Part shown: piece after piece, positions 11,871 to 22,759 of the stretch
Numbering within the stretch: the first letter of the stretch is position 1
Layout: each line of letters begins with the position of its first letter
Source of the DNA: Raphanus sativus
Taxonomy: Eukaryota; Streptophyta; Magnoliopsida; Brassicales; Brassicaceae
DNA: 64,000 nt
Assembly: GCF_000801105.2 (NCBI RefSeq)
Contig: NC_079515.1
Location: 37,161,407 to 37,225,406, forward strand
Reading direction: 5' to 3'
Program-made: the position numbers and the translations under genes
The notes under the pieces: model-generated
Database searches by the model: none
What the model was told of the DNA's origin: nothing
Seen by the model: the letters and a program-made list of their open reading frames with translations, nothing else

Positions 11871-12495
11871 TGGGAGAAATAAGAAAGTGGTATGTGGCTA
11901 TAATGGCGTTGATACAAGTAGTGAGCTGGGTGTGTGCAACAAGCAGACCTACTGCTTCCAGTCATGTTTCTTTTCATCCAGGTTTGATTTTTTCTTTTTT
12001 TTTTAATCTTTCCGAGTCTACTAATCAAACCATTACTATGTATGCATATAATGCTAATCATACATGTGGATATTCAAGCGTGAAGAAAATACATTGTTTG
12101 GTTTCTGTTTGCAAAACAAGATTAGGTTGAATCTACAACTGCTTTTACCTTTTAAGAAATTAATGACTTATTAGAGAGTCTAAACCGTTTGGCTAAACCA
12201 CTAAAGTATAGTGACTAAACCGAGTGAGAATATTGGATATGCAGGGATATTAAGCCCACAGGCGGCAGAATACAACTCTAGGAGACCACCTATATTGAAG
12301 CCAAATGAGAAAACAGAGATAGGAGAGATGGAGAAGAGAAGAATAGGATCAAAGCCACCAAATTGTGAGAAGAAATGCTATGGATGCGAGCCATGTGAAG
12401 CAATCCAAGTCCCTTCCATTTCTTCAGTTCCTAACCTCTCTACTCATTATGCTAATTACCAACCTGAGGGTTGGAGATGCCACTGTGCCCCTTAA
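11870..12495 (+). CDS. EPFL3: EPIDERMAL PATTERNING FACTOR-like secreted peptide
   Basis: Precursor of a Cys-rich secreted signal of the EPF/EPFL family, ligands of ERECTA-type receptor kinases. Two exons, 11870-11981 and 12245-12495, give about 120 aa. Exon 1 is a signal peptide (WYVAIMALIQVVSWVCATS). The mature C-terminal domain starts near GSKPPNCEKKCYGCEPC and ends PEGWRCHCAP; six cysteines fit the family. The basic site EKRRIGSKPP before the domain suits processing. I chose the ATG at 11870 because it lies directly before the signal peptide; ATGs at 11837 and 11864 are in frame and would add MRNHQVIFIMR. The assignment to EPFL3 rests on synteny (between L34 and DUF3511) more than on residues; other EPFL members are possible. 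Confidence 0.85.
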
Positions 12496-12859
12496 TTAAT
12501 TATTCCTTAACTAGACTTTGTTAAAAACTTAACATATATTTCATATTATTCACATGACTCTCTTGTAAATAATTATCATCAGCATTTCATGTTTAATTAA
12601 GGAGTGAAAGTTATATAAAATGAGAAACATTAATCAACTTTTCGCATACCATTTTGAGCTACCTGTATAAACTGATACTTATGTTCTGCAACGTGACCCA
12701 AGCTAGTCTCAAGATATTAGATGAAGACGCATAGGGTGCGTTGTTCTTCTATGTTGCTGATAATACTCAGGATTTTTAAAATAGATACTAAGTAGACTAA
12801 GTGACTTCATAAATGCAGAACATAAATAGCTTTCACAGATGATCAAACTAGAGAAACAT
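12496..12859. other. EPFL 3' flank
   Basis: EPFL 3' UTR and AT-rich spacer. No feature seen before the P4-ATPase relic. Confidence 0.4.
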
Positions 12860-13170
12860 TCACATGCAGCGTTTGCTTTGATCATTGATGGGAAGACACT
12901 TACATATTGCTTTGGAGGATGATATTTAGTATCAATTACTTGCACTAGCAGTTGGACGTGTCTCTCCCAAGCAGAAAGCACTTTGTAAGACTGATGCACC
13001 ACAAGTCCTAATAATAGCTTCTGATTGTTGATTTGAACCACTTATGTTGGTTTATCTATGTTTTCTAGGTAACCAGGCTAGCAAATGATAGTGCCAATGA
13101 TGTTGGGATGATTCAACAAGCCGATATAGGTGTATGAGTGGTACAAGCGCAGCATCAAGTGATACAACGT
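12860..13170 (+). pseudogene. Relic of a P4-type ATPase (flippase), ALA7-like
   Basis: Fragments of the P4-ATPase P-domain are readable in order on the plus strand. AAFALIIDGKTLTY lies near 12866-12907, a broken LEDD stretch follows, VSPKQKAL lies near 12960-12984, then an intron-like stretch ends in TTTTCTAG near 13068. Next comes ANDSANDVGMIQQADIGV near 13084-13134, which corresponds to the hinge motif GDGANDVGM, and a stop codon follows at once. The first Gly of GDGAND is lost (AND-S-AND). Several stops and shifts interrupt the frame, and the rest of the roughly 1,200-residue protein is absent. Arabidopsis has ALA7 (At3g13900, from memory) between EPFL3 and the DUF3511 gene, so this is what remains of the syntenic copy. 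Confidence 0.8.
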
Positions 13171-13248
13171 CCACCAAACACATCATAGTTGATCCATTAA
13201 ACAAACAAAGTGACTGTAGAATGTTCTTTGTGGGAATAAGTGTACACT

Positions 13249-13288
13249 AAAATTAAAAAACTCACTAGAAAATTAAAAAACTCACTAG
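13249..13288. repeat. Perfect 20-bp tandem duplication
   Basis: AAAATTAAAAAACTCACTAG occurs twice head to tail with no difference. It lies 121 bp downstream of the DUF3511 stop codon. Confidence 0.9.
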
Positions 13289-13408
13289 AGATTCTTATAT
13301 ATAGTTTTTGCAAGATATTTAACACACTCAGCAAGAAAGAGATTCGTTGATTGGGTTTTACATATTATATAATATTGAAATAAAAAGAAAGTGAAGGAGG
13401 ATATTATT

Positions 13409-13693
13409 TCAAGAAATACCGATAACATCTTTGAACCACTTGAAGCTCTTTCTAATGGATCCCTTCATCTTCTGTTCAACGGAGTAAACCTTATAGCCAG
13501 CGACTCTCCTCTTCCTCCGCGTCTCTGGATCGCTGAAACTCCAGCTTCTAGACCCCGCGCTTGAAGCGCTTTTGCTTTTCTTTACCTTCATCTGGTAATC
13601 GTTTGTCTGATCTGCTGCTGCTGAATCGTCGAAACTGTAACCTTTCACCACAACTGCGTCTCGGCCGTTTCCAGACGCGGCTGTTGGTTCCAT
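13409..13693 (-). CDS. DUF3511 family small basic protein
   Basis: Single-exon gene, 94 aa, function unknown. Members are short plant proteins. Visible: an acidic N-terminal stretch (KGYSFDDSAAADQTND), a Ser/Lys-rich middle (KVKKSKSASSAGSRSWSFSDPE) and the conserved DUF3511 end, RRKRRVAGYKVYSVE followed by KGSIRKSFKWFKDVIG. A basic cluster ETRRKRRV could act as a nuclear signal (inference). The start is the only ATG before the conserved part; upstream lies a (GGT)n run near 13718-13738. Arabidopsis At3g13910 is the likely counterpart by position. Confidence 0.85.
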   Translation of the reverse strand: MEPTAASGNGRDAVVVKGYSFDDSAAADQTNDYQMKVKKSKSASSAGSRSWSFSDPETRRKRRVAGYKVYSVEQKMKGSIRKSFKWFKDVIGIS

Positions 13694-14187
13694 TTTTCTT
13701 TGTAAGAGAATTCTCTATGGTGGTGGTGGTGGTGGTGGCTCCGTGATTTTGAGTAGTCGTCTCTGTTTTTTTAACTGGATTGTACTTTATAAAAGGAAAT
13801 TAACGATATGATTGCTTCTTTTTTCAAATTATTAAAGGTGTCTTTTTGGGAAATTAATTTACAATTTTCATGCGGAGTTGGTCTAAGGTCCCGACCCACT
13901 TGTAAGTTGTAACTAAACAACTATATTAGGACCCGCCCTAAAGGGCGGAAATTGATTTGTCAAATTTCAATTAATAATATATGGTATATATAATATGTGT
14001 ATATAATATTATATATATTTTGTGTAACATTTATATATATATACATATTAGACATATATATAATATTTTAGTAAATATATATAGAATTTAATAGTGTTAT
14101 AATTTGTGTTGTATTTGTTATTAGTTTGTATTTAATCTTTTTTCATTTTTAGTATAATAATTTGCCTTGTCACACCTTTTACCTTTT
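13694..14187. other. AT-rich spacer with isolated Helitron-type hairpin
   Basis: Apart from the DUF3511 promoter it is AT-rich with TA runs. At 13931-13948 the sequence ACCCGCCCTAAAGGGCGG can fold; read on the minus strand it is followed by a 12-base tail close to the Helitron 3' end of the nearby array. I could not find the other end of such an element. Confidence 0.35.
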
Positions 14188-14238
14188 AACTTATACACAT
14201 AGTTATGTCTTTTTTCAAAAAAAAACTTATACACATAG
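14188..14238. mobile_element. Micro-insertion, 21 bp, with 15-bp direct repeats
   Basis: AACTTATACACATAG occurs at 14188-14202 and 14224-14238 and flanks TTATGTCTTTTTTC plus seven A. An A-tail with long flanking duplication is the signature of target-primed reverse transcription, so this is best read as an extremely 5'-truncated retroposon. Confidence 0.6.
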
Positions 14239-14524
14239 TCTCGTAAAATTTAATATATAAAAAACATATTTAAAAAATTTACTGACCATATGCCACCATT
14301 ATTTGGTTGTTTGAACAAAAAAAATCATGTTCTTGCATAACTGTGTATGTTGTGATATGATGTTGGTGAAGAGTAAATATATGGAAGTAAAGTTAGTATT
14401 ATGAACATGAGTCTATGTTGGTCTATGCCACAATTATTTGGTTTTTGGAAGATCAATGAGCATAAGCATACACGGTCTTTGTATGCTTACATTGTAAATG
14501 AGTCGGATATTTTTTCTCATATGT

Positions 14525-16067
14525 TTGGAATGATATGGAACTCGTTGATTTAAGAGTGGTTCAGTTTTATATCTATCTTATTAAAGTAGAAGTACTTTAA
14601 GCTTCTTTTTGGTAATAGGGATAGGAATCTTTAAAAAAAAAAATTTTGTTTGGTAACAAAGATAGTAGAGAATTTTGTCTTTTCCTTATTTAAATGATAG
14701 ATTTAAGTATTTAATGTCTTTTCCTAATTTAAATAATAGATTTGTTTAATAGAATGAATCTTAACCAAAATAAATTTCCTTATAGATTTTTGTTAACATT
14801 TAATATTTTTTATTAATAAAAATAATTAAATAAAAATCGCACATCAAAATCAATTTATATATCATATAAATAAAATATAAAATATTTTATTTATAAATTG
14901 TTAGTATAACACTTTTATAATATAAGTCCAATTAGTTATAAATATTAGATTTTTATATGATACACTCTGATATAATAGACGATTAAATTCACATAATATA
15001 ATTATTTAAAGTAATAAATAAAATTTTTGTTTTAAAATGTTATGCTAACAATTTTGTTTTAAAATGTTATATATATATATATATATATATATGTAATATC
15101 ATTAGAACAAAGAAAAAATTGAAGTGAAAGCAAATATTTATACGGCCACGGGTTAAACTATAGAAATAAATAACAATAGTGTAAGATATTTTTTTAACAA
15201 ATTTATTTTAATTTCAAATATGTTTATATCTTTTATGTATTTATAAATTATTTTATTTGTTATTAAGAATGCTAAGATTTTGGAATTGGAAAAAATTATG
15301 ACCCATTTCTATATTATTTTAATTAGGAATTTAAAATTTATATCAAAATATTTTTTTAAACTTTTAATTTTTATTATAACTACAACTGTTAATTTTCAAT
15401 CTGAATTTATGTTTAAATATTACAAATATATAATTTATAAATAAAAAACTAAAAACATAAAATAAATACCCGCCCACATCATTTATAAATAAAAAAAATA
15501 AAAACATAAAATAAATACCCGCCCGGTTGGGCGGGTCAAGATCTAGTGATCTAATTATATTAAGAGATTAACCAAAAATATTATAAAAGTGTTACTGGTT
15601 ACGTTTAACTAATCTATGTTGGTTAAGATTTGGTTTAATTTAAGTTGGTAGGTTGCATTGTATAGGAGGCATGATATATTCTAGCAACAACTATGAAAGA
15701 GTCCAAAATTTAAATGAGAACTTCAAATAGTAGATAATCCCTAAATTAATAGATTAGATGAATCTTAACCAAAATAAATTTCCTTATAGATTTTTTGTTA
15801 ACATTTAATATTTTTTATTAATAAAAATAATTAAATAAAAATCGCACATCAAAATCAATTTATATATCATATAAATAAAATATAAAATATTTTATTTATA
15901 AATTGTTAGTATAACACTTTTATAATATAAGTCCAATTAGTTATAAATATTAGATTTTTATATGATACACTCTGATATAATAGACGATTAAATTCACATA
16001 ATATAATTATTTAAAGTAATAAATAAATTTTTGTTTTAAAATGTTATGCTAACAATTTTGTTTTAAA

Positions 16068-16121
<54 letters not shown>

Positions 16122-18365
16122 ATTATCATTAGAACAAAGAAAAAATTGAAGTGAAAGCAAATATTTATACGGCCACGGGTTAAACTATAGAAATAAATAA
16201 CAATGGCGTAAGATATTTTTTTAACAAATTCATTTTAATTTCAAATATGTTTATATCTTTTATGTATTTATAAATTATTTTATTTGTTATTAAAAATGCT
16301 AAGATTTTGGAATTGGAAAAAATTATGGCTCATTTCTATATTATTTTAATTAGGAATTTAAAATTTATATCAAAATATTTTTTAAACTTTTAATTTTTAT
16401 TATAACTACAACCGTTAATTTTCAATCTGAATTTATGTTTAAATATTACAAATATATCATTTATAAATAAAAAACTAAAAACATAAAATAAATACCCGTC
16501 TACATCATTTATAAATAAAAAACATAAAATAAATACCGCCCAGTTGGGCGGGTCAAGATCTAGTGATCTAATTATATTAAGAGATTAACCAAAAATATTA
16601 TAAAAGTGTTACTGGTTACGTTTAACTAATCTATGTTGGTTAAGATTTGGTTTAATTTAAGTTGGTAGGTTGCATTGTATAGGAGGCATGATATATTCTA
16701 GCAATAACTATGAAAGAGTCCAAAATTTAAATGAGAACTTCAAATAGTAGATAATCCCTAAATTAATAGATTAGAAGTACTTTAAGCTTCTTTTTGGTAA
16801 TAGGGATAGGAATCTTTAATAGGGATTGGAATGATATGGAACTCGTTGATTTAAGAGTGGTTCAGTTTTATATCTATCTTATTAAAGTAGAAGTACTTTA
16901 AGCTTCTTTTTGGTAATAGGGATAGGAATCTTTAAAAAAAAAAATTTTGTTTGGTAACAAAGATAGTAGAGAATTTTGTCTTTTCCTTATTTAAATGATA
17001 GATTTAAGTATTTAATGTCTTTTCCTAATTTAAATAATAGATTTGTTTAATAGAATGAATCTTAACCAAAATAAATTTCCTTATAGATTTTTTGTTAACA
17101 TTTAATATTTTTTATTAATAAAAATAATTAAATAAAAATCGCACATCAAAATCAATTTATATATCATATAAATAAAATATAAAATATTTATTTATAAATT
17201 GTTAGTATAACACTTTTATAATATAAGTCCAATTAGTTATAAATATTAGATTTTTATATGATACACTCTGATATAATAGACGATTAAATTCACATAATAT
17301 AATTATTTAAAGTAATAAATAAAATTTTTGTTTTAAAATGTTATGCTAACAATTTTGTTTTAAAATGTTATATATATATATATATATATATATGTAATAT
17401 CATTAGAACAAAGAAAAAATTGAAGTGAAAGCAAATATTTATACGGCCACGGTTAAACTATAGAAATAAATAACAATAGTGTAAGATATTTTTTAACAAA
17501 TTTATTTTAATTTCAAATATGTTTATATCTTTTATGTATTTATAAATTATTTTATTTGTTATTAAGAATGCTAAGATTTTGGAATTGGAAAAAATTATGA
17601 CCCATTTCTATATTATTTTAATTAGGAATTTAAAATTTATATCAAAATATTTTTTTAAACTTTTAATTTTTATTATAACTACAACTGTTAATTTTCAATC
17701 TGAATTTATGTTTAAATATTACAAATATATAATTTATAAATAAAAAACTAAAAACATAAAATAAATACCCGCCCACATCATTTATAAATAAAAAAAATAA
17801 AAACATAAAATAAATACCCGCCCGGTTGGGCGGTCAAGATCTAGTGATCTAATTATATTAAGAGATTAACCAAAATATTATAAAAGTGTTACTGGTTACG
17901 TTTAACTAATCTATGTTGGTTAAGATTTGGTTTAATTTAAGTTGGTAGGTTGCATTGTATAGGAGGCATGATATATTCTAGCAACAACTATGAAAGAGTC
18001 CAAAATTTAAATGAGAACTTCAAATAGTAGATAATCCCTAAATTAATAGATTAGATGAATCTTAACCAAAATAAATTTCCTTATAGATTTTTTGTTAACA
18101 TTTAATATTTTTTATTAATAAAATAATTAAATAAAATCGCACATCAAAATCAATTTATATATCATATAAATAAATATAAAATATTTTATTTATAAATTGT
18201 TAGTATAACACTTTTATAATATAAGTCCAATTAGTTATAAATATTAGATTTTTATATGATACACTCTGATATAATAGACGATTAAATTCACATAATATAA
18301 TTATTTAAAGTAATAAATAAAATTTTTGTTTTAAAATGTTATGCTAACAATTTTGTTTTAAAATG

Positions 18366-18423
<58 letters not shown>

Positions 18424-19074
18424 ATTATCATTAGAACAAAGAAAAAATTGAAGTGAAAGCAAATATTTATACGGCCACGGGTTAAACTATAGAAATAAAT
18501 AACAATGGCGTAAGATATTTTTTTAACAAATTCATTTTAATTTCAAATATGTTTATATCTTTTATGTATTTATAAATTATTTTATTTGTTATTAAAAATG
18601 CTAAGATTTTGGAATTGGAAAAAATTATGGCTCATTTCTATATTATTTTAATTAGGAATTTAAAATTTATATCAAAATATTTTTTAAACTTTTAATTTTT
18701 ATTATAACTACAACCGTTAATTTTCAATCTGAATTTATGTTAAAATATTACAAATATATCATTTATAAATAAAAAACTAAAAACATAAAATAAATACCCG
18801 TCTACATCATTTATAAATAAAAAACATAAAATAAATACCCGCCCAGTTGGGCGGGTCAAGATCTAGTGATCTAATTATATTAAGAGATTAACCAAAATAT
18901 TATAAAGTGTTACTGGTTACGTTTAACTAATCTATGTTGGTTAAGATTTGGTTTAATTTAAGTTGGTAGGTTGCATTGTATAGGAGGCATGATATATTCT
19001 AGCAATAACTATGAAAGAGTCCAAAAATTTAAATGAGAACTTCAAATAGTAGATAATCCCTAAATTAATAGATT
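14525..19074 (+). mobile_element. Helitron-derived tandem array, four units (A B A' B')
   Basis: Unit A starts with a Helitron-like 5' end at 14572 (TCTATCTTATTAAAG, after an A) and ends at 15546 with hairpin CCCGCCC-GGTT-GGGCGGG, a 7-base spacer and CTAG before T. Unit A' has the same ends at 16873 and 17844. Units B (from about 15757, CTAG at 16560-16563) and B' (from about 18057, CTAG at 18863-18866) lack the first about 185 bp. About 210 bp of identical downstream sequence follows each CTAG. A and A' share private variants (AACAATAGTG, GACCCATTTC), as do B and B' (AACAATGGCG, GGCTCATTTC, TG-repeat). So an A-B pair arose first and was then duplicated as a block (14525-16773 and 16826-19074). 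No Rep/helicase gene: non-autonomous. Confidence 0.8.
15063..15093. repeat. (TA)n microsatellites in each Helitron unit
   Basis: Each unit carries a TA run of different length: about 15069-15092, 16071-16105 (followed by TG repeats), 17369-17393 and 18366-18404 (followed by TG repeats). The compound TA/TG form marks B-type units only. Confidence 0.8.
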
Positions 19075-19998
19075 AGATTAGTATGTTACAAATTTGGTTT
19101 CAATTAAATCATTGGACTTTTCAAGCTTTTTTTTCTTACCATTGTCGTAGTTGGTTTGTGTGGATGTGATGTGATGCGATGCTTTCCCAACTATTTTTTT
19201 CTAGTCGGCACGTGCTTTTTTGTCCGAACCGGTTATTTCTCATTAGAATTAAACGATGGAATAACTCGAGTTATCTTTCTTATTTAATTCAATACCAGTT
19301 TCATTTTCGTGAAGAAACTTGGCAGAACTTTCTCAGACCAATAATTTCATTCAAAATTATAAAAGCAACCTTTGTCGGTGGTAGGCTTGAATATATCATC
19401 AAACACATAATGAACATTCATCCTCTATAAATTTTGAATAATACATTTTCTGAGAAATATAATACTATATACAAACTTGAGGAATATATTTTTATTTTCA
19501 ACATGACTAAAAAACATTGTTGTAAACTAGAATAAAAAAAAACTTCAAACTAAAAGAAGATGTAATAAGAAGAGGGAGACGTTAAATGGTGAGGCAAAAA
19601 AAATCATCATGGTATCAAGTTAAGGGTCACGCTAATGCATACACAAGCCACTATTATGTTAATTAATTTTAAAACAATGTTGGATTTTTCTTTGGTTTAT
19701 AAGCTTGGAGTGATAAAAGGACTATGATAAGAGTAGAAACACGTTTTTAAAACAAAACTTTCACGAAAAAGATTTGATGGATACAAAAACAAAAGACAAA
19801 CAACAAACCAGAAATAAACATTCCATATGATCTTAAATATAAAAATGGTCGGAAAAGAGAGATAGAGAGAGATATGTTCGTAAAGAGAGAGAGAGAAGTG
19901 TCAAAATCAAATCAAAGAGTAGTCGTTGTGCCTTTCAAAAAACAAAAGAAAACCTTTTCTTCTCCGGTGTGATTAGAACAGCGAGAACCTCTCCCTCT
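19075..19998. other. Spacer and eIF4A 3' flank
   Basis: AT-rich; no convincing coding region. The part next to 19998 is likely the eIF4A 3' UTR, with GA-rich runs near 19858-19895. Confidence 0.4.
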
Positions 19999-21402
19999 TC
20001 ACAGGAGATCAGCAACGTTAGAAGGAAGCTCCTCAACAACGACATTGTAAAACTTCTGAATATCAAACAACATCCTCTCATCATCCTTGGTCACAAAGTT
20101 AATCGCCACACCTTTCCTCCCAAACCTCCCACTCCTTCCAATACGGTGGAGGTAATTCTCCGGCTGAGTCGGCAGATCGTAGTTGATCACCAGCGACACC
20201 TGCTGCACATCGATACCACGAGCCAACAGATCGGTCGTGATGAGCACGCGCGAGGAGCCGGACCTGAACTCCCTCATGATGATGTCTCTCGTGTTCTGGT
20301 CCATGTCCCCGTGAGTGGCCGAGACAGTGTGGTCCCGGCCCCTCATTTTATCGGTGAGCCAGTCAACCTTCCTCCTGGTGTTCACGAAGATGACGCTCTG
20401 AGTGATGGCTAGCGTCTCGTAGAGGTCGCAGAGCGTCTCGAGCTTCCAGTCTTCCTTCTCCACGTTGACGTAGAACTGCTTGATACCTTCCAGTGTGAGC
20501 TCGTCTCGCTTCACCAGGATCCTCACCGGCTTGCTCATGAACTTCCTCGTAATCTCTAGAGCTTCGGGAGGCATGGTCGCCGAGAAGACGCCGACCTGGA
20601 TCTTGGGAGGGAGGAGCTGGAAGATGTCGTAGATCTGGTCCTTGAAACCGCGTGAGAGCATCTCGTCGGCCTCGTCGAGGACGAACATCTTGATGTTGTC
20701 CGCGCGGAGGGACTGTCTCTTGAGCATGTCGAAGACGCGTCCAGGGGTTCCCACGACGACGTGGACGCCGGCCTGGAGGATGCGCTGGTCCTCGCGGACG
20801 CTCGTCCCGCCGACGCAGGCGTGGACCTTGACGCCGAGGTAGTCGCCGAGGGCTCTCATGACCTTTTCAATCTGCTGGGCGAGCTCTCTGGTTGGTGCGA
20901 GGACGAGGGCCTGGCACTGGACGATGGTGAAGTCCAGCTGCTGAAGGACGCCGGAGCAGAACGTTGCGGTTTTGCCGGTACCGGACTGGGCCTGTTGGAT
21001 CACGTCGAGGCCCTTGCAGAAAGGGACGATTCCTCTTTGCTGAATCGCAGAGGGCTTCTCAAAACCTGTGTAGTAAAAAGAGGTCAGGTTTTAAAAGAAA
21101 GAGAGAGAGAAGAACAAAAAAAAGAAAGGTTATTGGAGACGTTACCATAAGCGTAGATACCCCTGAGGAGATTTTCTTGAAGACCCATGGCGTCAAAGCT
21201 GTCGTGAACCTCATCGTAAGAGGTGAAGAACTCATCCTGTCCCTCAAGGCTGCATCCCATAAAAAAAAAACAGTAAGAAACTAGAGTTTACATACAACAA
21301 TACACAAAAGAATGAAACAGAGTAAGAAACTCACACATCGTTCAACTTCTGGTCGAACTGACGTGCATCAAACTGTGTGCCTTCGGGTGCGGATCCTGCC
21401 AT
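19999..21402 (-). CDS. EIF4A1: Eukaryotic initiation factor 4A (DEAD-box RNA helicase)
   Basis: ATP-dependent RNA helicase of the eIF4F complex that unwinds mRNA leaders for ribosome scanning. Exons 21402-21335, 21249-21146 and 21065-19999 give 412 aa, exactly the plant eIF4A length. Motifs in order: Q motif [12 protein letters not shown], Walker [28 protein letters not shown] (VLDEADEM), SAT, then [10 protein letters not shown] and [13 protein letters not shown]. The ending DLL is the usual one. The last 1,067 bp of coding sequence is one uninterrupted exon with much higher GC than its surroundings. The start [17 protein letters not shown] is standard. A 5'-UTR intron (about 21406-21970) is likely, with acceptor TAG directly before the TCATGG start context. 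Synteny points to EIF4A1. Confidence 0.97.
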
Positions 21403-22140
21403 GACTACATGTAACACAGAACAACAACAATTAGCGATAACAGAAAACAAAAGCCAACAACTACAATAAAGAATGTTCGGAGAGAATGTTTTTAAAGACA
21501 TATGGTTAAATCCAATACGATAGACACAAACCACTCAAGCCAATTCCTCCATTTAATTCAAACAAACAAAGTTAGTAACGAGATAAGAACAATCTGGTGT
21601 CACAACACAAACAAAATCAGTAGAGCTTGAAGCCAAATCCTATTTTTCTATTGAGAGACTTTGGTCTTAGAAAGACATCCTTACGCCACAAAAATCAGTA
21701 GATTTTATAAAGCTAAGGGTAGATCCAAACATAAATATTCGTCATCATCGGTGCTCATAATCTATAGTAGGTAGAAAAATATAAACGCGATCTAAAAGCA
21801 TCACCTGTAAGGCTGTAACTATCGGCAGAGAAGTTATCAGATTTTTTTATATGAATGAATCAAATAAATTTATAAACTTTCGAAACATATCTGCCAGAAC
21901 AGTATATAGGAAAAAGAAAGTAAAGACCCAATCAATAACTGAATCGAGAATCACTAAGTCCGAGGCAAACCTGGAGAGAAAAAGATTGGAAACTGAAGTA
22001 GAGTGCTTTTTTGTTTAACTTTTAGGGAGGCTGTATCTCCCAAACTCGGATCTAAACCGCGGCGAAGGGAGAGCGAAGATTGAGGCTTTGTAAAGGAGAG
22101 AGAGACTGAAACAATTGGTAAATAGAGGCTGAGAGAAACA
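21403..22140 (-). other. eIF4A 5' UTR and leader intron
   Basis: A candidate leader intron runs from a CAG/GTTTGC donor near 21970 to the acceptor near 21405 (minus strand). Leader introns are common in plant eIF4A genes and often raise expression; this is inferred from splice signals only. Confidence 0.5.
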
Positions 22141-22150
22141 CGTTATTTAT

Positions 22151-22230
22151 CTTTATATACTCCTCCTCCTCTCTTCTCTTTTTCTTTTTCCTTTTTTTTT
22201 TTCTTTACACGAGTCGTCGTGCTAGGGTTT
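22151..22230 (-). promoter_or_regulatory. eIF4A promoter: TATA box and telo-box
   Basis: On the minus strand TATATAAAG lies at 22159-22151 and AAACCCTA at 22230-22223, about 65 bp further upstream. TATA plus telo-box is the usual layout of plant translation-factor promoters. Confidence 0.6.
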
Positions 22231-22759
22231 TCTCGATAGGAATCATTCTCCTATTTTTCTCGTAGTTCCGCTTTTGCCCTTACTTGGCCTTTCAGTTTAC
22301 TTGTTTTGCGTTGGACGGGACAGGAACACCAGTTCGTGTCTTAAGGAGTAAGTTTTAACCACCTGTGTCCCAAAAAACACTAATTAACAGCAATTAGTGA
22401 TAGAATGTGTCACAGTGTATAAAATTGGTTAGCTTAGCTTAGCTAGCACCATCTCAAAAACCACTAAAGGTGAAGAAACAAATATAAATGTCAGCAGAAG
22501 CTGTTATATATTTCTCAAGACCCATTAACTGAAGTAGGCCCATTAAAATAGTTGACTTTTTGGAATAGTTATTGACTAATCCCAGCCGTTGGATTTATTC
22601 CCACCCCTACTTAACTAACTAACGCACCTGATGATCGCTGTCTTTTGGCAAGACGCAAAAGCTCCACAAGAGAATCCATAACAACAACAGCTCGAAATTG
22701 AAATTGGAAACTCAAATCTCGATTTTTTTCCTGAAAACCCTAAACAGTTCTGATCGGCT

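Noticed and set aside
12709..13041. 110-codon minus-strand open frame between EPFL and DUF3511
   Set aside because: The plus strand of the same stretch reads P4-ATPase motifs (LIIDGKTLTY, VSPKQKAL), so the minus frame is a shadow of the relic.
14525..19074. CRISPR-like or satellite array
   Set aside because: Units are about 1 kb, have Helitron ends and an alternating A/B history; no short repeat-spacer pattern.
19969..20412. Long plus-strand open frames opposite eIF4A (also 20761-21150)
   Set aside because: They lie antisense to a GC-rich, highly conserved helicase exon and have no recognisable domain.
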